NCBI RefSeq assembly: GCF_000189635.1
Contig: NW_002476571.1
Span: forward strand, 584,312 to 648,311
Origin: Tetrahymena thermophila SB210
Taxonomy: Eukaryota > Ciliophora > Oligohymenophorea > Hymenostomatida > Tetrahymenidae
Length of the DNA stretch: 64,000 nucleotides
Reading direction: 5' to 3'
The notes beneath the pieces were generated by a model. The model was not told where the DNA came from and made no database searches. It was given only the letters and a program-made list of their open reading frames with translations. Below, piece after piece: positions 48,262 to 61,310 of this stretch; the first letter of the stretch is position 1; each line of letters starts with the position of its first letter. The position numbers and the translations under genes were made by a program.

Positions 48262-49646
48262 TTGCATTGATGTTGATTTACTTTAAACAAATAAAACAAT
48301 AAATAAATATCAATACATCGTTTAAATGACAACAATATGCAAAGCGCTCTTCTAATACTTAAAAAGCTTGCTCCAAGAAACAAATAATTTTACGAAATTT
48401 ATCAATAGCAATTAATTGTGAAACCTTCGCAATTTACGACTTATAATAAATTTGATTGATCAATGCTTGCTACTCCTTTATTTATTTATTAATTAAATTA
48501 ATTAATTAGTTAGTTAGTTGGTTTTTATGAAACAATTAAATAATAAATTAATCGCACGCACTAAAAAATTATAAAATAAATAAATAAATAAAAATTGCAC
48601 TAATCAATGCATTCTTTATTCTTATTTCTTTTTCTAAGTTTGTTTTCTCCTTTGCTTATTGTTGTTGACTTCTATATCTATCTTTATATATACTAACTAT
48701 CTGTATTCATCTTATTATTTTTTAATTGCTCACTTCATCATATTTTTTATTTTTACTTTCTTCGCATACTTCAAAGTCCATCATTAATAAGTTATTAAAT
48801 GTATCATGCAATAAACAATAAATATACTTTAAATTAACATGAATTTTGATGAATAAGCCTTAGCTTTTTTTGTATTTTAAACCAATAATATTTAATTTTT
48901 GATATTAGCAACAAATTTTATTATAAAAAATTTATTTGGTGAAAAACAAAAACTGAATAAAGAAACACTTATTAATTGATTAATTGGTAGATTGATTGAT
49001 AAAATAATTTGCATATAAATAGAAAGATTGGAATTTGAATAAGATTATCAAGTAAAAAGACTGCTCATTACAATATTTTTAGGAAAAGGTATAAGAACAA
49101 TAAGATATAGATATAGAAATTAATAAAATAAAAATCAGTTAGTATATTCAAATATTTGTTGAGTTATTTCTTTATGTATTTATGTATTTTTCAATTAATG
49201 AATGAATGTATGTATGTTCATGTTCATAGTTAGCAATTTATTTGTAAGATGTTTGTCCATTTATTTATGAATGAATGTATGTGTGTGTGTGTGAATAATT
49301 GAATGAGCCCTTTACTGTTTAAGCAAAAAATTAGTGAAAGATATGTTGCTGGTTATGAGTGAATGCTGAGTGATTTTAGTTTATCAATAGCAGCACTCAG
49401 CAAGCTCATATATTTTAATCTCGATGAACATATTTGTTTATTTTCAGTGTATGAGTGCAGGAAGCTAGCACACAAGCAATTTATCAAATAAGTAAGTAAG
49501 TAAAAAAAAATATATAGAACTGTTTTGTTTTGTTTGTTTGTTTTTGCTTAAATTAGAGTTAATAAATTCGTAAAATTTGATGAATTTGCAATTACTGAGC
49601 TTATTCATCTCTAATTTAAACGTTTTAAAATTATTTTTTGTGTATC
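48262..49646. other. Intergenic region, convergent gene ends
   Basis: 3' flanks of the coiled-coil gene (plus) and PKA-R (minus). Contains TTAA repeats near 48490, ATGA/ATGT repeats near 49190-49270 and a TG run near 49281. No gene seen. Confidence 0.5.
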
Positions 49647-52600
49647 TCAGTTGATATATTTTTCGTACTTATGGAAATTTCTTCTTAAAATATCTTCAAG
49701 AGGACCAAGTAATCTCTTGAAAGATTCTCTGTCCATTGAAACTACTGTGCAGTCGCTCTAAATTATTTAATAAATTTATTTATTTACTTTGTTAACTTAA
49801 ACATGAATATATAAATTACTTCAGCGATCACATTAGCAGCTCTGGTCTGATTTTTAAGCAAGGCAATTTCACCAAAGTAATCTCCACTCTTGTATTCATA
49901 AACTTTGACGGGAGCTTATCCGGCTGTTTTATTATAAAAACGAAACATAATTTAGCACTTTTTTATTGTAAATGTATTATTTTACCTTGCATGACCTTAG
50001 TAGCTACTGCGATACCTTCTTCTAATATAAAGAAAGAGTTACCGTTTTCTCCCTTTTTTAATTAAATGAAATATTTATTTTTGTTTGTGTGTCATTAAAT
50101 AGAATATTACTTCTTTAACGATGTAATCACCTTTAGAGAACTTGTGGGAGTGAAGTGCATCAGCAATTTGTAATCTTTCGTAGGGAATCATATCGTGGAG
50201 AATTTCAACTTTAGAAAGGAAAGCTTCATATTTTTCTCTCTTCTTAGCGGCAGCATCCTAATAATTATTTTATTTTAAGTTATAAGGTTATTTGAAATAT
50301 ATTTAATACCTTAACAATATGATTGAAAGTAGGTCTGTCTAATGAGAAAAGAATACAATCAGTCTTTGCAATAATAGTAGCTGCTCTAGGAGCGTTGTAT
50401 AATAGAGCAAGTTCACCTTTAAATTTACAAAAATACAATTAATAATTAATTAATTAATCATCCAAAATTAAATAGAATTTTTTATGATTAAATAGAAAAT
50501 AAAAAAAAATCTATAAAGTAAAAATTTTTAATTTTAAATTACCGAAAGCTTCACCCTCCTTATAGGTTTTTAAAAGAATTTTTTCTTGGTTGGCTTTTTC
50601 CTTGTAGCAATCTAATAATCCGCTATCGACAACGTAAAGCTCATCACCATCGTCTCCTTATTTGATGATGGTTTCTCCAGCCCTTTTAAATTAAAAAACA
50701 AAAATTTAGAAAGGAAATTATTTATTTTTTTTTGTGTAAGGTTGAAATAAATTTTGATAATTTTAGTCTGTTTAATATCAAGTTGTGAATTAAGTTATTA
50801 ATTTAGGAAAGTTCTCAAAAAATTGATGGATTAATAAATAAATAAAAAGATAGATAGATAGATTAATCAATTGATTGATCGATATAAAGGTTTCAAGAAA
50901 ACAAAAATTAGGAAAAGAATAAATAAAATGATGGAAAAATAATAGATTCAGTAATTTTTAAATTTAAATTAACATTTTCACTAAGTCTTTAAATCAAAAA
51001 TAAATAAAAAATCTTGCTTTCTTGTTTTATTATTTAATTATGCCATGCTATTTTTTAAAAACTGGAAAGTGAATTCATTCAGGTATTTATTTCTTATGCA
51101 AACATTAAAATCCAGCGAAATAAAATTTATTTACAATTTACATCTCGTTTGTTTTAAAAAATGAATGAAAGTAAATGCTATTTAAAAATAAATATGTTGA
51201 CTGAGTGATTGATTGAATGTATTTTTTTTATTTATTAATTATCTTAATTATCATCAAATAAATAATTAAGTAATAAAAAAATTAAATTAATCAATCAGCC
51301 AATTAATTTATTAGTTTTTTGCTTATTGATATTAATTTATAATTTATTTAGGCAATAACGCTTAAATAAAGTAAATAAATAAATAAATAATCTAACTAAT
51401 ATCATTCAGATCTTCTATCTATCTATCTTTCTTTCTTTTTTTAAGAGAACTTTTTTACTTTTTATAACTTTTTTGGATACCAAAATCTCTATTCAAAATT
51501 AATAGACTAAATTTTATGTTATTAATAAAATACTTGAATTTCTTTTCTTCCATGGCACCGATGACTACTCTTTGTTCATTTTCGTCCAAGCTTTGGAACA
51601 TGAAGGCTTAGGATAAACGTTGCTTTATTCTTAGAACTTGATTGGCATTTTTGGGAATGTTTTTAGCTACAAATGCTGATTTTTGATTGTATTGACCATA
51701 AGCTTCAGCAGAGACTGAAGTACGCATAGTTTTTCCTTACTTTTGCTTAATTAAAATTTAAGGATCAACTAAATCTTCTACAGACTCGTCGTCGCTATCA
51801 CTAGCACTTTCGTTTTGGCTATGTTCCTATTTTTCAAACAAAAAACATCAATAAACCTTTTAACTATTTAGAATCAAGCTGTTGGATTTTCAAAATTAAA
51901 GCTAACTTTTTCTTTACTGTTTGCTTCTTTTATTTATTTTTTATCTTTTCAGTTCAATGTTAATTGTAATTTTTTTTACGTGATGGTGGTGGTGATGACC
52001 TCCTTCTAAATGGGCTATATATAATATAAAAAATAGTTGATATTGAAATGCCTTATAAAAACACTCACAAATGAAATATTGCTTTTACTCCAACAAACCT
52101 TGATTTTTTGGATAAAAAACTATATTTTTCCAAACTTTGATGAAAATTCAAATTTAGAGCCATATTAAAGCCTCCATTTATTTGTTTTTGAAGCTTTAAA
52201 TTTAATTTTTTTTATTTTTTAAGTTGTTTATGGAAAGAGTAGAAATAGGTTTTTATATGAAATCTTCACCAACTTGCTAAATCAGTAAAAAACTATTGTA
52301 TAAAGCATAAATCTTCTTTTTTTGTGTATAATCAGATGAATGCTTTAGAGCAATCTTTTCTATTTAAATGGCCTGAATATTACCTGCTATGATTTGCCTA
52401 TAATGGCAATAAACAATGTGTTGAAGAAGGAATCATACTGTTGGAGTAATTGAGTTTATAGGTTTGCATTTTATAAATGAGTGAGTGAAAAAGGGAATTA
52501 TAAATAATAAATTACACTAATTTTGAGTGAGCCATTAAATCATAAAGGGAACCTTTTAGGATAAATGAAAAAAATAATTTTAGAAAAAATATAAATAAAG

Positions 52601-52882
52601 CAAAAGGCTTATTTAATTGGCGTTGTATGAATAATAACTCCAGCTGTCAATCAGAGTTTTAAATTCATACATACATACAAATATATTATTTGAGTGATTG
52701 AAATATGAAAACTCAATAAATTTAAATGATTTTTTGAAAAGCGCCTAATTAAAATAAAAAATAGAAGTCTTGCTTACGACTTATTCAGGCTACTTCTTGA
52801 CTAACTCAACAACCAACTTTTCAAAGATGGGAGTGACCTTTGTTGATAAATATTTCTTACCCTACTCGCTTTGTACTGACAT
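49647..52882 (-). CDS. PKA-R: cAMP-dependent protein kinase regulatory subunit
   Basis: Ten exons: 52882-52778, 52552-52516, 52015-51981, 51826-51534, 50682-50543, 50416-50310, 50257-50111, 50052-49986, 49923-49820 and 49757-49647. They total 1146 nt, 381 residues plus TGA, the normal length of the family. Residues 10-48 are a dimerisation/docking helix pair ([28 protein letters not shown]). A His6 run (54-59) forms most of a 35-nt exon. An acidic Ser/Asp stretch precedes the inhibitor segment [13 protein letters not shown] (91-103). Two cyclic-nucleotide domains follow, with intact phosphate-binding cassettes [16 protein letters not shown] (about 203-218) and [16 protein letters not shown] (327-341), each with the key Glu and Arg. 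It holds the kinase catalytic subunit inactive until cAMP binds, controlling ciliary beating and other responses. Codons are strongly biased, suggesting high expression. The identity is certain. Confidence 0.98.
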
Positions 52883-54950
52883 TTGTTTTTGTTTGTTTCT
52901 TAATTTATTTATTAGCTAATTAAATTTTCTTTAATTTTTGTTTTTATTATTATTGAGTTAGTTTCTTTATTTCTTCTTTTATTTTTGTAATTTTTATTGC
53001 TTTTGAATGTCTGAATGATTGATTATATATATATATGTCTTTATGTCTGCCTGTCTGTCTTGTCTGACAGTCAGCCTAAAATATCAAGCAAAAACTAAAA
53101 GAAAGACCTTTTATGAATTAGCAAAAATAATAAAATACATAATCGAATTACCTTGATGCATATATATACATACTTATTTATTTATTGATCAGCCAATGTT
53201 AAATATTAATAAAAATTTACCAAAGAATTCTAAAATAAATTAATTTATTTATTTCTTTATTAATCAATAGAAAAACTGTTACCATAAATAAACTAAAAAC
53301 AAACAAATTAATTTATGATCTCCTTTTATTTAGAATCATAGAACAGTATAAGAAATTAATTATATCAATCAGTTTTGATTTGTGTTCATAATCAATTAAT
53401 TTATTTATTTATTTTCCTGTTCTAATCTAAATGTATCAGATCAATTCGAATGATCATTTATTATTTTCTTACTTAAAACCAATCAAGCTTTCCACATAAA
53501 TAAATAAATGCACCTACTAAAATATACACTAATTTTAAGTAGAGTTACATATCATAAATTCTATATAAAATTATCATAATTTATTACTTTACAATTTTAT
53601 CTTATGTCTATTTATGTTACCTTCTCCCTAAATTTAAGCAGTATTATGGTTGTTATATTTTATGCCTAATGTAATTTTAATACATCCACTTAAAAGTGAT
53701 TACACAAATTTCTGTATTTTTTAACTTAAGATTTTTTCAAATATGAAAATTATTTATAAATAAATCCTATTACTAAATATGTATCTAAATTAACTAAGTT
53801 ATTACTTCATCAAAATAATAATAATTAAACGATCGATTATTAAATGCTCAAAATAAAATTCTTGAAAAATTCTAGCTTCTAGTTACTATGATGATTTTAC
53901 TGAACATATATTATTCATATTACTTGTTTTAGAAACTCATTGTTAACTAATTAATTAATTAAAAAAGAATCTAAGTAATAGCTCAAAATGTAATAAAATT
54001 CTAATGCAAGTTTATTAATTATTTAGTTAAAGAAATGGTTCGAACTATGCATATTATTTTGATAATATAAATATCACAAATAAATAAATATATCAATTTT
54101 TAAAAGTTAACTGAATATTAAATTCCATAGCACTATTAATTAAACAAAAATCAAATATATCTAATGGTTTTTTATTATGCTTTGCTTATAGATTGAATTA
54201 TATAACAGAAATAATTTTTGAAACCATTGTAACTATGTGATTGTAGTGAAAAAGCTTGAAATTTATCTAATTCTACCAATAATTCATAATTAAATAATCA
54301 AAAAGAAATTACAAAAAAATAAATAAACAAGATATATATCTCACTTTAAATAATTGGATATATTTAAATTCTTATACTAAAAGTGAAAGATTTTAATTAA
54401 AGGAAAATTATTTTTTAAAATAAATATCAAATAAAAAGTAATAAAGCAATAAAATATAAATAAATATAAATTTATTAACTTTTTTTAATATATTTTATGG
54501 GGTGGAACTGAAATTTTTCACAAGCTTTTTAAGGTTATAACTCCAAGTTTCATTCAAATTTAAAAATAATTAAAGTGAAAAATGTTAGTTCCATCCACCC
54601 ATTATAAATGAAAAATAAATAAATATGTTTAAAATGTGTCAAATATTTTCAAGAAAAAGATATTATTTTTCAAAAATATTAAAGAAATTTTGTTAGTTAG
54701 AGAGAAATTAAAAACAATCTGATAATTCGTTTTGAAAGAATTAATTAATTATTTAAGGTTACTTTGATAGGAATATAAATGATTTAAGATAAGTGTAAAA
54801 ATAAAGCTCGAAAGCAAAAAAAATATATTATTAATAAAGTATGTTTTAATTATAAATTACTTGAATTTTTATGTTAATTTATATTGATTTTGTGGAGAAA
54901 TTAATTAATTAGGTTTTATCTTTTAATTTGTTGGTTATTTATTACTAATA
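52883..54950. other. Intergenic region with inverted repeat and CTGT microsatellite
   Basis: Spacer upstream of PKA-R. It holds a CTGTCTGT tract with a TGTCTGACAG palindrome at about 53044-53075 and the inverted repeat at 54497-54602. No gene seen. Confidence 0.5.
54497..54602. repeat. Imperfect inverted repeat, ~25-28 bp arms
   Basis: The left arm 54497-54521 (ATGGGGTGGAACTG...) pairs imperfectly with the right arm 54575-54602 (...GTTCCATCCACCCAT), leaving a loop of about 53 bp. The arms are unusually GC-rich for this DNA. It may be a MITE end pair or a structured 3' element of a minus-strand gene; either is a guess. Confidence 0.6.
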
Positions 54951-57287
54951 TCAAAATTGATTATAGTTATGATTGGAAAAGTGACTATTATTTAGATTAT
55001 TTTAGAACTGGGGCTATTCAGAATAATTAGAATACAGCTATGCATTTGAAGAATTATATTTATCAGTTTCAATGTTATAATAGTTATTATTATTATTATT
55101 ATTATTGCTCTTACTTGTATTGCAATTCGCATTACTTAGATTATAGCAGCTATCTTAGGTAGGCTAGTTTTAAATCCTATTCGCATAGCTGTAAAGAGCC
55201 TCACTGCTGTTTCCATCATCAGAAGAAGGTATTATATTATTTTTATTATTATTATTACTGTTTTTATAATCATAATTTTTAGCTTATTATTCATTTTATT
55301 ACTTTATCATTTAGGCTTTCTTAAAGCTAAATATGTCTTTTTCCAATTGGTCAAGCTCTTCTTTGACTAGCTTCTGATTAGGAATAATTAATTCTCCCTT
55401 ACCCTAAAGGATATTGCTCAGCTTTACTTTCAAATTGTGATTTTCTTTTCTGTATTCCCAAATTTCTTACTCAAACTCCTTAATTTTTTTTACAGCTGTG
55501 TCATATTCAACACTCAATAACCTATTTATAAATAAATAAATTAAAGATGTTAAAATCAAATTTATATTATCATTCAAGATTCTTGAAATAATTAATTTCT
55601 TTAAATTAATTGCTAAAATTCTGTATTAAAATTTACTGGTTTAAGGTTCTTGACTTCTTTAGTTCTTCTTCTTATTCATTAATTATAAATTTGAATTCTT
55701 CTAAATTGTTATCGTTTAGAGCTCTCTTTTGCTCAAATTCCTCTTGCATTATTGATTTCTTTGCTATTATAAAAAATTATTTAAAAGACAGAAAACAAAT
55801 TAAGAAATAAAGCAACCATTTATCATAATCTAGTTGTACTCTAACTCCTAGAATTTCACCTTCAAATCATCAATTTCTGAAGTTTTTCTTTAAAGCTCCT
55901 TTAAAATTATTGCTTTTTCATCTTTTATTTTATTTATTTCTTCTTACTATTCAATAATCTATATTATTTATTAGATTAAAATTTATATTTAAATAGTAAA
56001 TTATAAAAATTTTACCTATTACTAAAGTCTTTGGTTATTGACATTTGACTCTTCTTTTGAAGATTTTAATATTATAATTTGTTCGTTAAGCTATTTGATT
56101 ATATTCAAATTGTCAAATAGTTTTATATTTTCAATTTTTGTCTAAGTCATCTATTCTATATTAAATAATATGTGCAATTTAAAATAAATCAATCATTTTA
56201 TTAAATTTTCAATAAAAATATTTAATATAAAATAAACAAATGAAAAGGTATTTTTGATTATTTTTCTAATATAAATTATCTTTTAATCAACTAAATTTAG
56301 AATTTTATTGAATTTATTAAATTAAAATTTAATTTAAAATAAAAATGGTTTACATTTGAAAAGTTAGTCCAAACTTTCAAATTTATCTTGCTATGCTTTC
56401 AATTAATATTAAATTTCATTTTCTTTTGCAATCATGCTTCTGATTTGATTTTGAAGTTAGCTATTTTGAATTTTTCTTTATTCTATATCTTCAAGTAATT
56501 ACAAATTATCTTTTTTTCCATCAGCATTTTTTTCTTGTAATTCTTTTATTTATGCTTTCAGTAAATTATTCTATTCTTTTTAGCACTTGTAATCAGTTTC
56601 TCTTTTGTCAAGCTATTTAAAGTTAAAAATAATATTATTTACTTTGCTAATTATTAAATAAATTTTACTTTTTCTAATGTTTACTCCATAATTTTTTTGA
56701 GTTGATTGTATTTCTCAAAATACGGTTTATATTTGGCTAACTCTTTTAATTTAATTTCTAATTCGTTGTAATAATCAATTTTTTATACAAATTCTCCTTT
56801 TATTTCATCTATCTATTAGATTTACAGACAAAGTATTTACTTAAATAAGCCATTTTACTTTAAAATTTACTTTTTTCCTTTATTAGCGAAGCCTTTCAAT
56901 ATACATTTCTTCTTCGTCCATTTCTTATAGCTCTTTCCATTTGATTTCAGTTGTTGTATCTGTTACACTACATTATATTTTTTATGGTATCTAATCTACA
57001 GATTAGTTTTACGATAACTATCTATAGCTGTATTTTTCATTTTATTCTTATTTCATTTGTATTTAATTATAGCTTTGTTCTCTTCCCTTACTAAAACTAT
57101 GTTTTCTTAACTGATTCTATTATATCTACTGCTATTAAATCAAATAGTTTTAATCTTTTTTATTTTCTTTATTAACTTCAATATTTTCATCTCTGTAGGT
57201 GTTTTCATATGAAGGATGGCACTAAACCCTATGATTTTACAAGGTAGAAAGTGCTTTTTTCTTATGCTATTACTTACTGCTGCTCAT
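54951..57287 (-). CDS. Multi-exon coiled-coil protein (599 aa)
   Basis: Seven exons (57287-56871, 56812-56669, 56612-56354, 56155-56016, 55958-55817, 55763-55637 and 55521-54951) join without remainder to 599 residues ending at TGA. The order is: a Gln/Ser-rich basic N-terminus; coiled coil from KWKELQEMDEEEMYIERLRQ through IMEQTLEKLDKRETDYKCQK and the next exons; and an Asn-rich disordered tail of about 130 residues, including a seven-Asn run coded by a triplet repeat. An alternative upstream start is possible: the frame stays open to a good polypyrimidine AG acceptor at 57356, behind a mini-exon at 57423-57399 (MIKFKKII). The acceptor before 56812 could also be 27 nt earlier. No enzymatic domain. 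Likely cytoskeletal, centriolar or ciliary structural protein. Confidence 0.85.
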
Positions 57288-58549
57288 CTAATTTATAAAC
57301 TCTAATTATTAATAATGTATCCGATAATATATTTTTTATAGTTGATTTAGCGCTTCTGAAAAAAAAACAATTCAAAACTAATTTAAGATATCAAACACCA
57401 ATTATTTTTTTGAATTTAATCATTTAAATAGAAAAGATAAATAGACTTTGTATTTCTGTTGATAATAATTACTTTTTATACAAACAGCCAAGCATTCGTT
57501 TATTATATTAATTATAACATTAATTTCAATTTATTTAAAAAGATTTAACTAACAATCAAGTCATATAAAAATTTCTTAAAATAAAATTATTTTTTATTTT
57601 TTGTGTGAGAAATTTGTTGATAAAACCAAAGTAAAAACATGTAAAAAATTATAATAATATAGATTAAAACATATTGAACATGCTAAATAATTTATGGATA
57701 CATATAATTAAAAAAATAGTTTTTTTATTTTATAAACACTCAAATGAATAAATTATCAATAATACTATGATTTTCTTAGCTTATTTCTAATTTAAATAAA
57801 AAAAGTTTTTATTTTAGTTTGTTTTGAATATTAATTTTTTTATTTTTCTTGCAGAGCTTCTTGAATCTCCATTGAAAATTTAAATATTATTTTATCTTAA
57901 TTTTTCTCCATACATATTAAAAATTCTTATTAAAATTTAATTATTTAGTTTATTAGTTTTTTTTCTGATGTATATAAAATATATTTTTGTTACTTTTATT
58001 TTAAGTTTTAAAATTTTGAAATTAAGCTTTTTTTATCTATTTTAAAATTATGAATAACATTAATTCTACTTTAGAATTTTCTAAAGAAATCAATTTTTCC
58101 TTTCTATAATAGTAAAATCAATGCAAAATGCAAGAAGGATGATTCTATTTGATTAAATAAATATTTAATCCTTTTGTATGGTAAATATCAATTTTTTTGA
58201 AAGGATTCCTTATTAGGTTGAACTGTCTAAAAATTTATAATTATAAATTATTTTTAAATATCTTAAGTTATTTTGGGATTTATTATGAAATACTTTCTTT
58301 AGAACATTCGCACAAAATAGTATCCTCTATTTCTATTTTAATAACAGTTTTAAGCAGAAATTGTTTTGATATTAGAAGAATTAGGATTTATTTTTGTGGT
58401 TGATAGTAAATGTAAAAATTTTATTTATCTATGAATATGCATATTTCAAATAAATTAATTAATTGGTAATTTAATTATCACAAAATATATATAAAAATAT
58501 CTATTCAAAACTCAAAAAACTTTTAAAAATTACAACAATTTGTAAAGAA
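57288..58549. other. Intergenic region between divergent genes
   Basis: AT-rich spacer upstream of the coiled-coil gene (minus; perhaps with the mini-exon at 57399-57423) and the GST gene (plus). No other gene seen. Confidence 0.5.
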
Positions 58550-59224
58550 ATGAGCAATTTAATTTTAAGCTATTGGAACTTAAGAGGTAGAACTGAGCCT
58601 ATCAGAATGCTCTTAAATTATCTATAATTACCTTACACCTATAAGGGATACGATCTTTCTAGCTATAATTAGTGGAAGTAAGTTGACAAACCTGCTCTTT
58701 AGTCTGATTTCCCTAATTTACCCTATCTTAAAGATGGAGACTATGTTTTAACAGAGTCAGATGCAATAGCTCAATACGTTTGTGTAAAAGCTAACAGAGA
58801 AGACATGATTGGCACAACCATTGAGGACAGAATCAATATTGCTAGAATCAGAGGGATTGTAAATGAAAATATATACTTGATTGGACAGCTTGCTTATAGC
58901 CCTAAATACAAAGAAGAATTAAAAGCAAACTTCTAAAGATTCTCAGTCCCCTTTGGCTAATTAAATAATTATTTAAATAATAAGGAGTATATCAATAATG
59001 GTAAAATTTGCTATTATGACTTCTACCTTTATGAGCTTATGTTCATCGCTCATAAAATATTTAAAGAAGAAAATGTCTTTGATGTTTTTCCAAATCTTCG
59101 TAGTCACTACTACAGAATCTAGAATTTACCCTAAATATAAGACTATTTGAATTCCGATAGATACAACAAATCATTCGTTATCTACGGGCCAACTTCTGTA
59201 TGGAATTCTGATTCAACTCTTTGA
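58550..59224 (+). CDS. Glutathione S-transferase, mu-class-like
   Basis: Single exon, 224 residues. The N-terminal thioredoxin-like domain has SYWNLRGRTEPIRMLLNY with the catalytic Tyr at about residue 8. It continues with SDFPNLPYLKDGDYVLTESD, the cis-proline and SNAI-type glutathione-binding motif of mu GSTs (here TESDAIAQYV). The C-terminal all-helical domain shows NENIYLIGQLAYSPKYKEEL, and then FDVFPNLRSHYYRIQNLPQI, matching the mu pattern LDAFPNLKDFxxRFEGLxKI. The end SVWNS resembles the AVWG tail of mu enzymes. It conjugates glutathione to electrophiles in the cytosol and forms dimers. Length is normal for the family. Ciliates carry large GST families; no second copy is in this window. 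The family call is very sure. Confidence 0.96.
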
Positions 59225-60095
59225 AATAAATATCATTTAAAAATAAAAATCCTTTTTGTTTTTTTGTATGTTGCTTTAATTTTTACAAATAAAAGATACT
59301 TTTTACATCAAAACAACAAAATTTGAATAAAATCTCTCTTTTTTATATACTTATGCATGTGTTTAATTTTTTCTATTAGAATAATTATTAATCAAAATTT
59401 ACATACCTAACTAGCTAACTAACTAAATAAGATTAAGTTTGATCAAAGATTTGTGATAAAGGGTATAGATAAATCAGTAAAATTATATATTTATAAATTT
59501 TTGTGTCTTTAACAAATTTTCATTCATAAATTAACATTCAATTTCGATAATATAAAATACTAATTTATCTTATTGAGCTTATTTTTAGGATTTTTATCAT
59601 TTTTTTTCTTTAATGACAATATTTGAATTAAATAAATGATTTATTTTTTAAACATAAAACAAAATGGAATTTTATTTAAAACAATTTATTATATTTAAAA
59701 AGTAGAAATATTGAATTATTGATTTTATAATTCATTTAAGTAATAATTGATTAATGCATTCATTAATTTAATAGGTAGGTAGGAAGGTAGATACATAGAT
59801 TTTAAGATAGATAAATATTTTTGTGGAAGGTTAATTAATATAATAAGTTTTGAAAAGAATAATTACTTAGAAGCATAAAATATAAAGGTATAAATAAATA
59901 TAATTAGAGCTATGTATTATTTATTTGTTTGTTTATAATTATAATTGACTAATTGGTTATTTTTTTTGCATGGTTTTTATTTACTAACTAAATTAAACTA
60001 TTTTGTTTTACTCATATTTATTTACATTTCTACTAATTTACAGGTTTCTTTTTAACATCTTAATTTTTACTTTCTTTTTACATTAATTAATATGT
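59225..60095. other. Intergenic region, convergent gene ends
   Basis: AT-rich 3' flanks of GST (plus) and DPH3 (minus), with a GGTAGGTAGGAAGGTAG tract at about 59774. No gene seen. Confidence 0.5.
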
Positions 60096-60472
60096 TCATT
60101 ATGAATTCTTAAAATCTTCCATGAGCTATTCATATTCCTTGTAAGAATCCTATTGATAATTAAATATAAATAGTTATATTAGGAACTAATCCAAATATAT
60201 ATCCAAAATACCTCATCAAAAATAACTCTGATAGTTAAAGAACAGCTTGGACAAGTTCCAATGTCCATTTTTGCTTTTATCATGTCCTAATTAATTTTAC
60301 ATAAAATAATAATTAACTTACATAAATTAATTTGAATATTTTGATAATCTACTAGAGTAATTTAAAATTTGTCTCCGCAGGGACAAGGATAAGTGAAAAT
60401 GCCAGTTTCCTCATCGAAATCTAAATCTTCGATTTCTACTTCGTCATAAACACCTGCTATCTTACTAGTCAT
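60096..60472 (-). CDS. DPH3: Diphthamide biosynthesis protein 3 (CSL zinc finger)
   Basis: Three exons (60472-60353, 60286-60212 and 60149-60096; introns of 66 and 62 nt) give 82 residues, the exact size of the family. The sequence has [32 protein letters not shown] and [15 protein letters not shown], placing four Cys zinc ligands as CxC...CxxC, the CSL-type zinc finger. DPH3 (also KTI11) donates electrons to the radical enzyme DPH1-DPH2 in diphthamide formation on elongation factor 2, and supports Elongator tRNA modification. The intron 1 donor was chosen at CTA/GTAGAT; the later GTAAG donor would create a TGA. Codon use includes TA(A/G) as Gln. Identity is certain. Confidence 0.96.
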
Positions 60473-61129
60473 TTAATTATTTCTACTATTAATTTTTGAT
60501 ATGTTTTGAATCAAATTTATATTAAGAAATTAAATCAATTAATTTTTAATTTATTTATATTATAATTCTTCCAATTTTACTTGTAAATTTATATCAAAAT
60601 TTTAATTTTAATAAAGCCTTTTAAAATAGATGGTAGGGATATTAGATTTGTCTCTTTCTTTTATTTTTCTAAAGTGTCTGTTTCTTTCTCTTAAATTGCT
60701 GACTTTTCCTAATATTATTACCAAAAATCTATAAATATATCTTTTCACCAAAGCTTACTTGTTTTTTTTAAAGAATTTATTAATAAATATTTTAAAGAAT
60801 CAAAAAAATACTTAGATTTTATTTGTTGATATTTAAATATAAATTATTTTAAAATAAAAATATTTGATTTAACTGGAAACTTAAATAGAACTTAAAGTAA
60901 ATTGCTTTAATAAAAATTAATAATTTAATTAAAATACTTTTGTATTCTTTTATCTCAACACATAATTTCTCACAGAAACAGAGAATATGCATTTGAAAAT
61001 TTATAATTATATTAGTTTTAAACAAGACTGAAGAGAGAGGTATCATTCATTTTTAATAAATAGTAATAATAATATTTAAATTTTTTAAAAAAATGTTTTA
61101 ATTTGATTTAAAAATTTTTCACAGTAAAA

Positions 61130-61310
61130 TATGTAAAACCAAACTTGGCACCCTTATAAATTGAATTCGCCTAAAATATGGGCAAAAGTTTTATCCAAAG
61201 TGAAATTTTTTCATAATAAAATCTTCTCTAAACTATGCACTGTATATTTTGAGGAATTTTTTTATACCATAGAGGCGAGCCCAGCTTAGAAATATTTCCT
61301 GTATTTGATT
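61130..61310. other. GC-richer island, possible transposon remnant
   Basis: About 180 bp with higher G+C than the surroundings and no sustained ORF on either strand. It contains CTTGGCACCC and GGGCAAAAGTTTTATCCAAA, reminiscent of the inner part of Tc1/mariner terminal repeats, and ends near GAGGCGAGCCCAGC. Only a suggestion. Confidence 0.35.

Noticed and set aside
48186..48383. Minus-strand 65-aa ORF
   Set aside because: Antisense to the coiled-coil gene exon and its 3' flank; hydrophobic low-complexity content typical of AT-rich DNA.
50682..51534. Apparent frame break between PKA-R exons 4 and 5
   Set aside because: Caused by misreading the donor; exon 4 ends AAA TTC AA/GTATTT and joins G GCT GGA, giving KKFKAGETI in frame.
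58197..58403. Plus-strand 68-aa ORF upstream of the GST gene
   Set aside because: Ile/Leu/Phe-rich with no codon bias; reads like AT-rich non-coding sequence.
60849..61046. Minus-strand 65-aa ORF
   Set aside because: Ile/Phe/Lys-rich random ORF in non-coding AT-rich DNA; no start context or homology visible.
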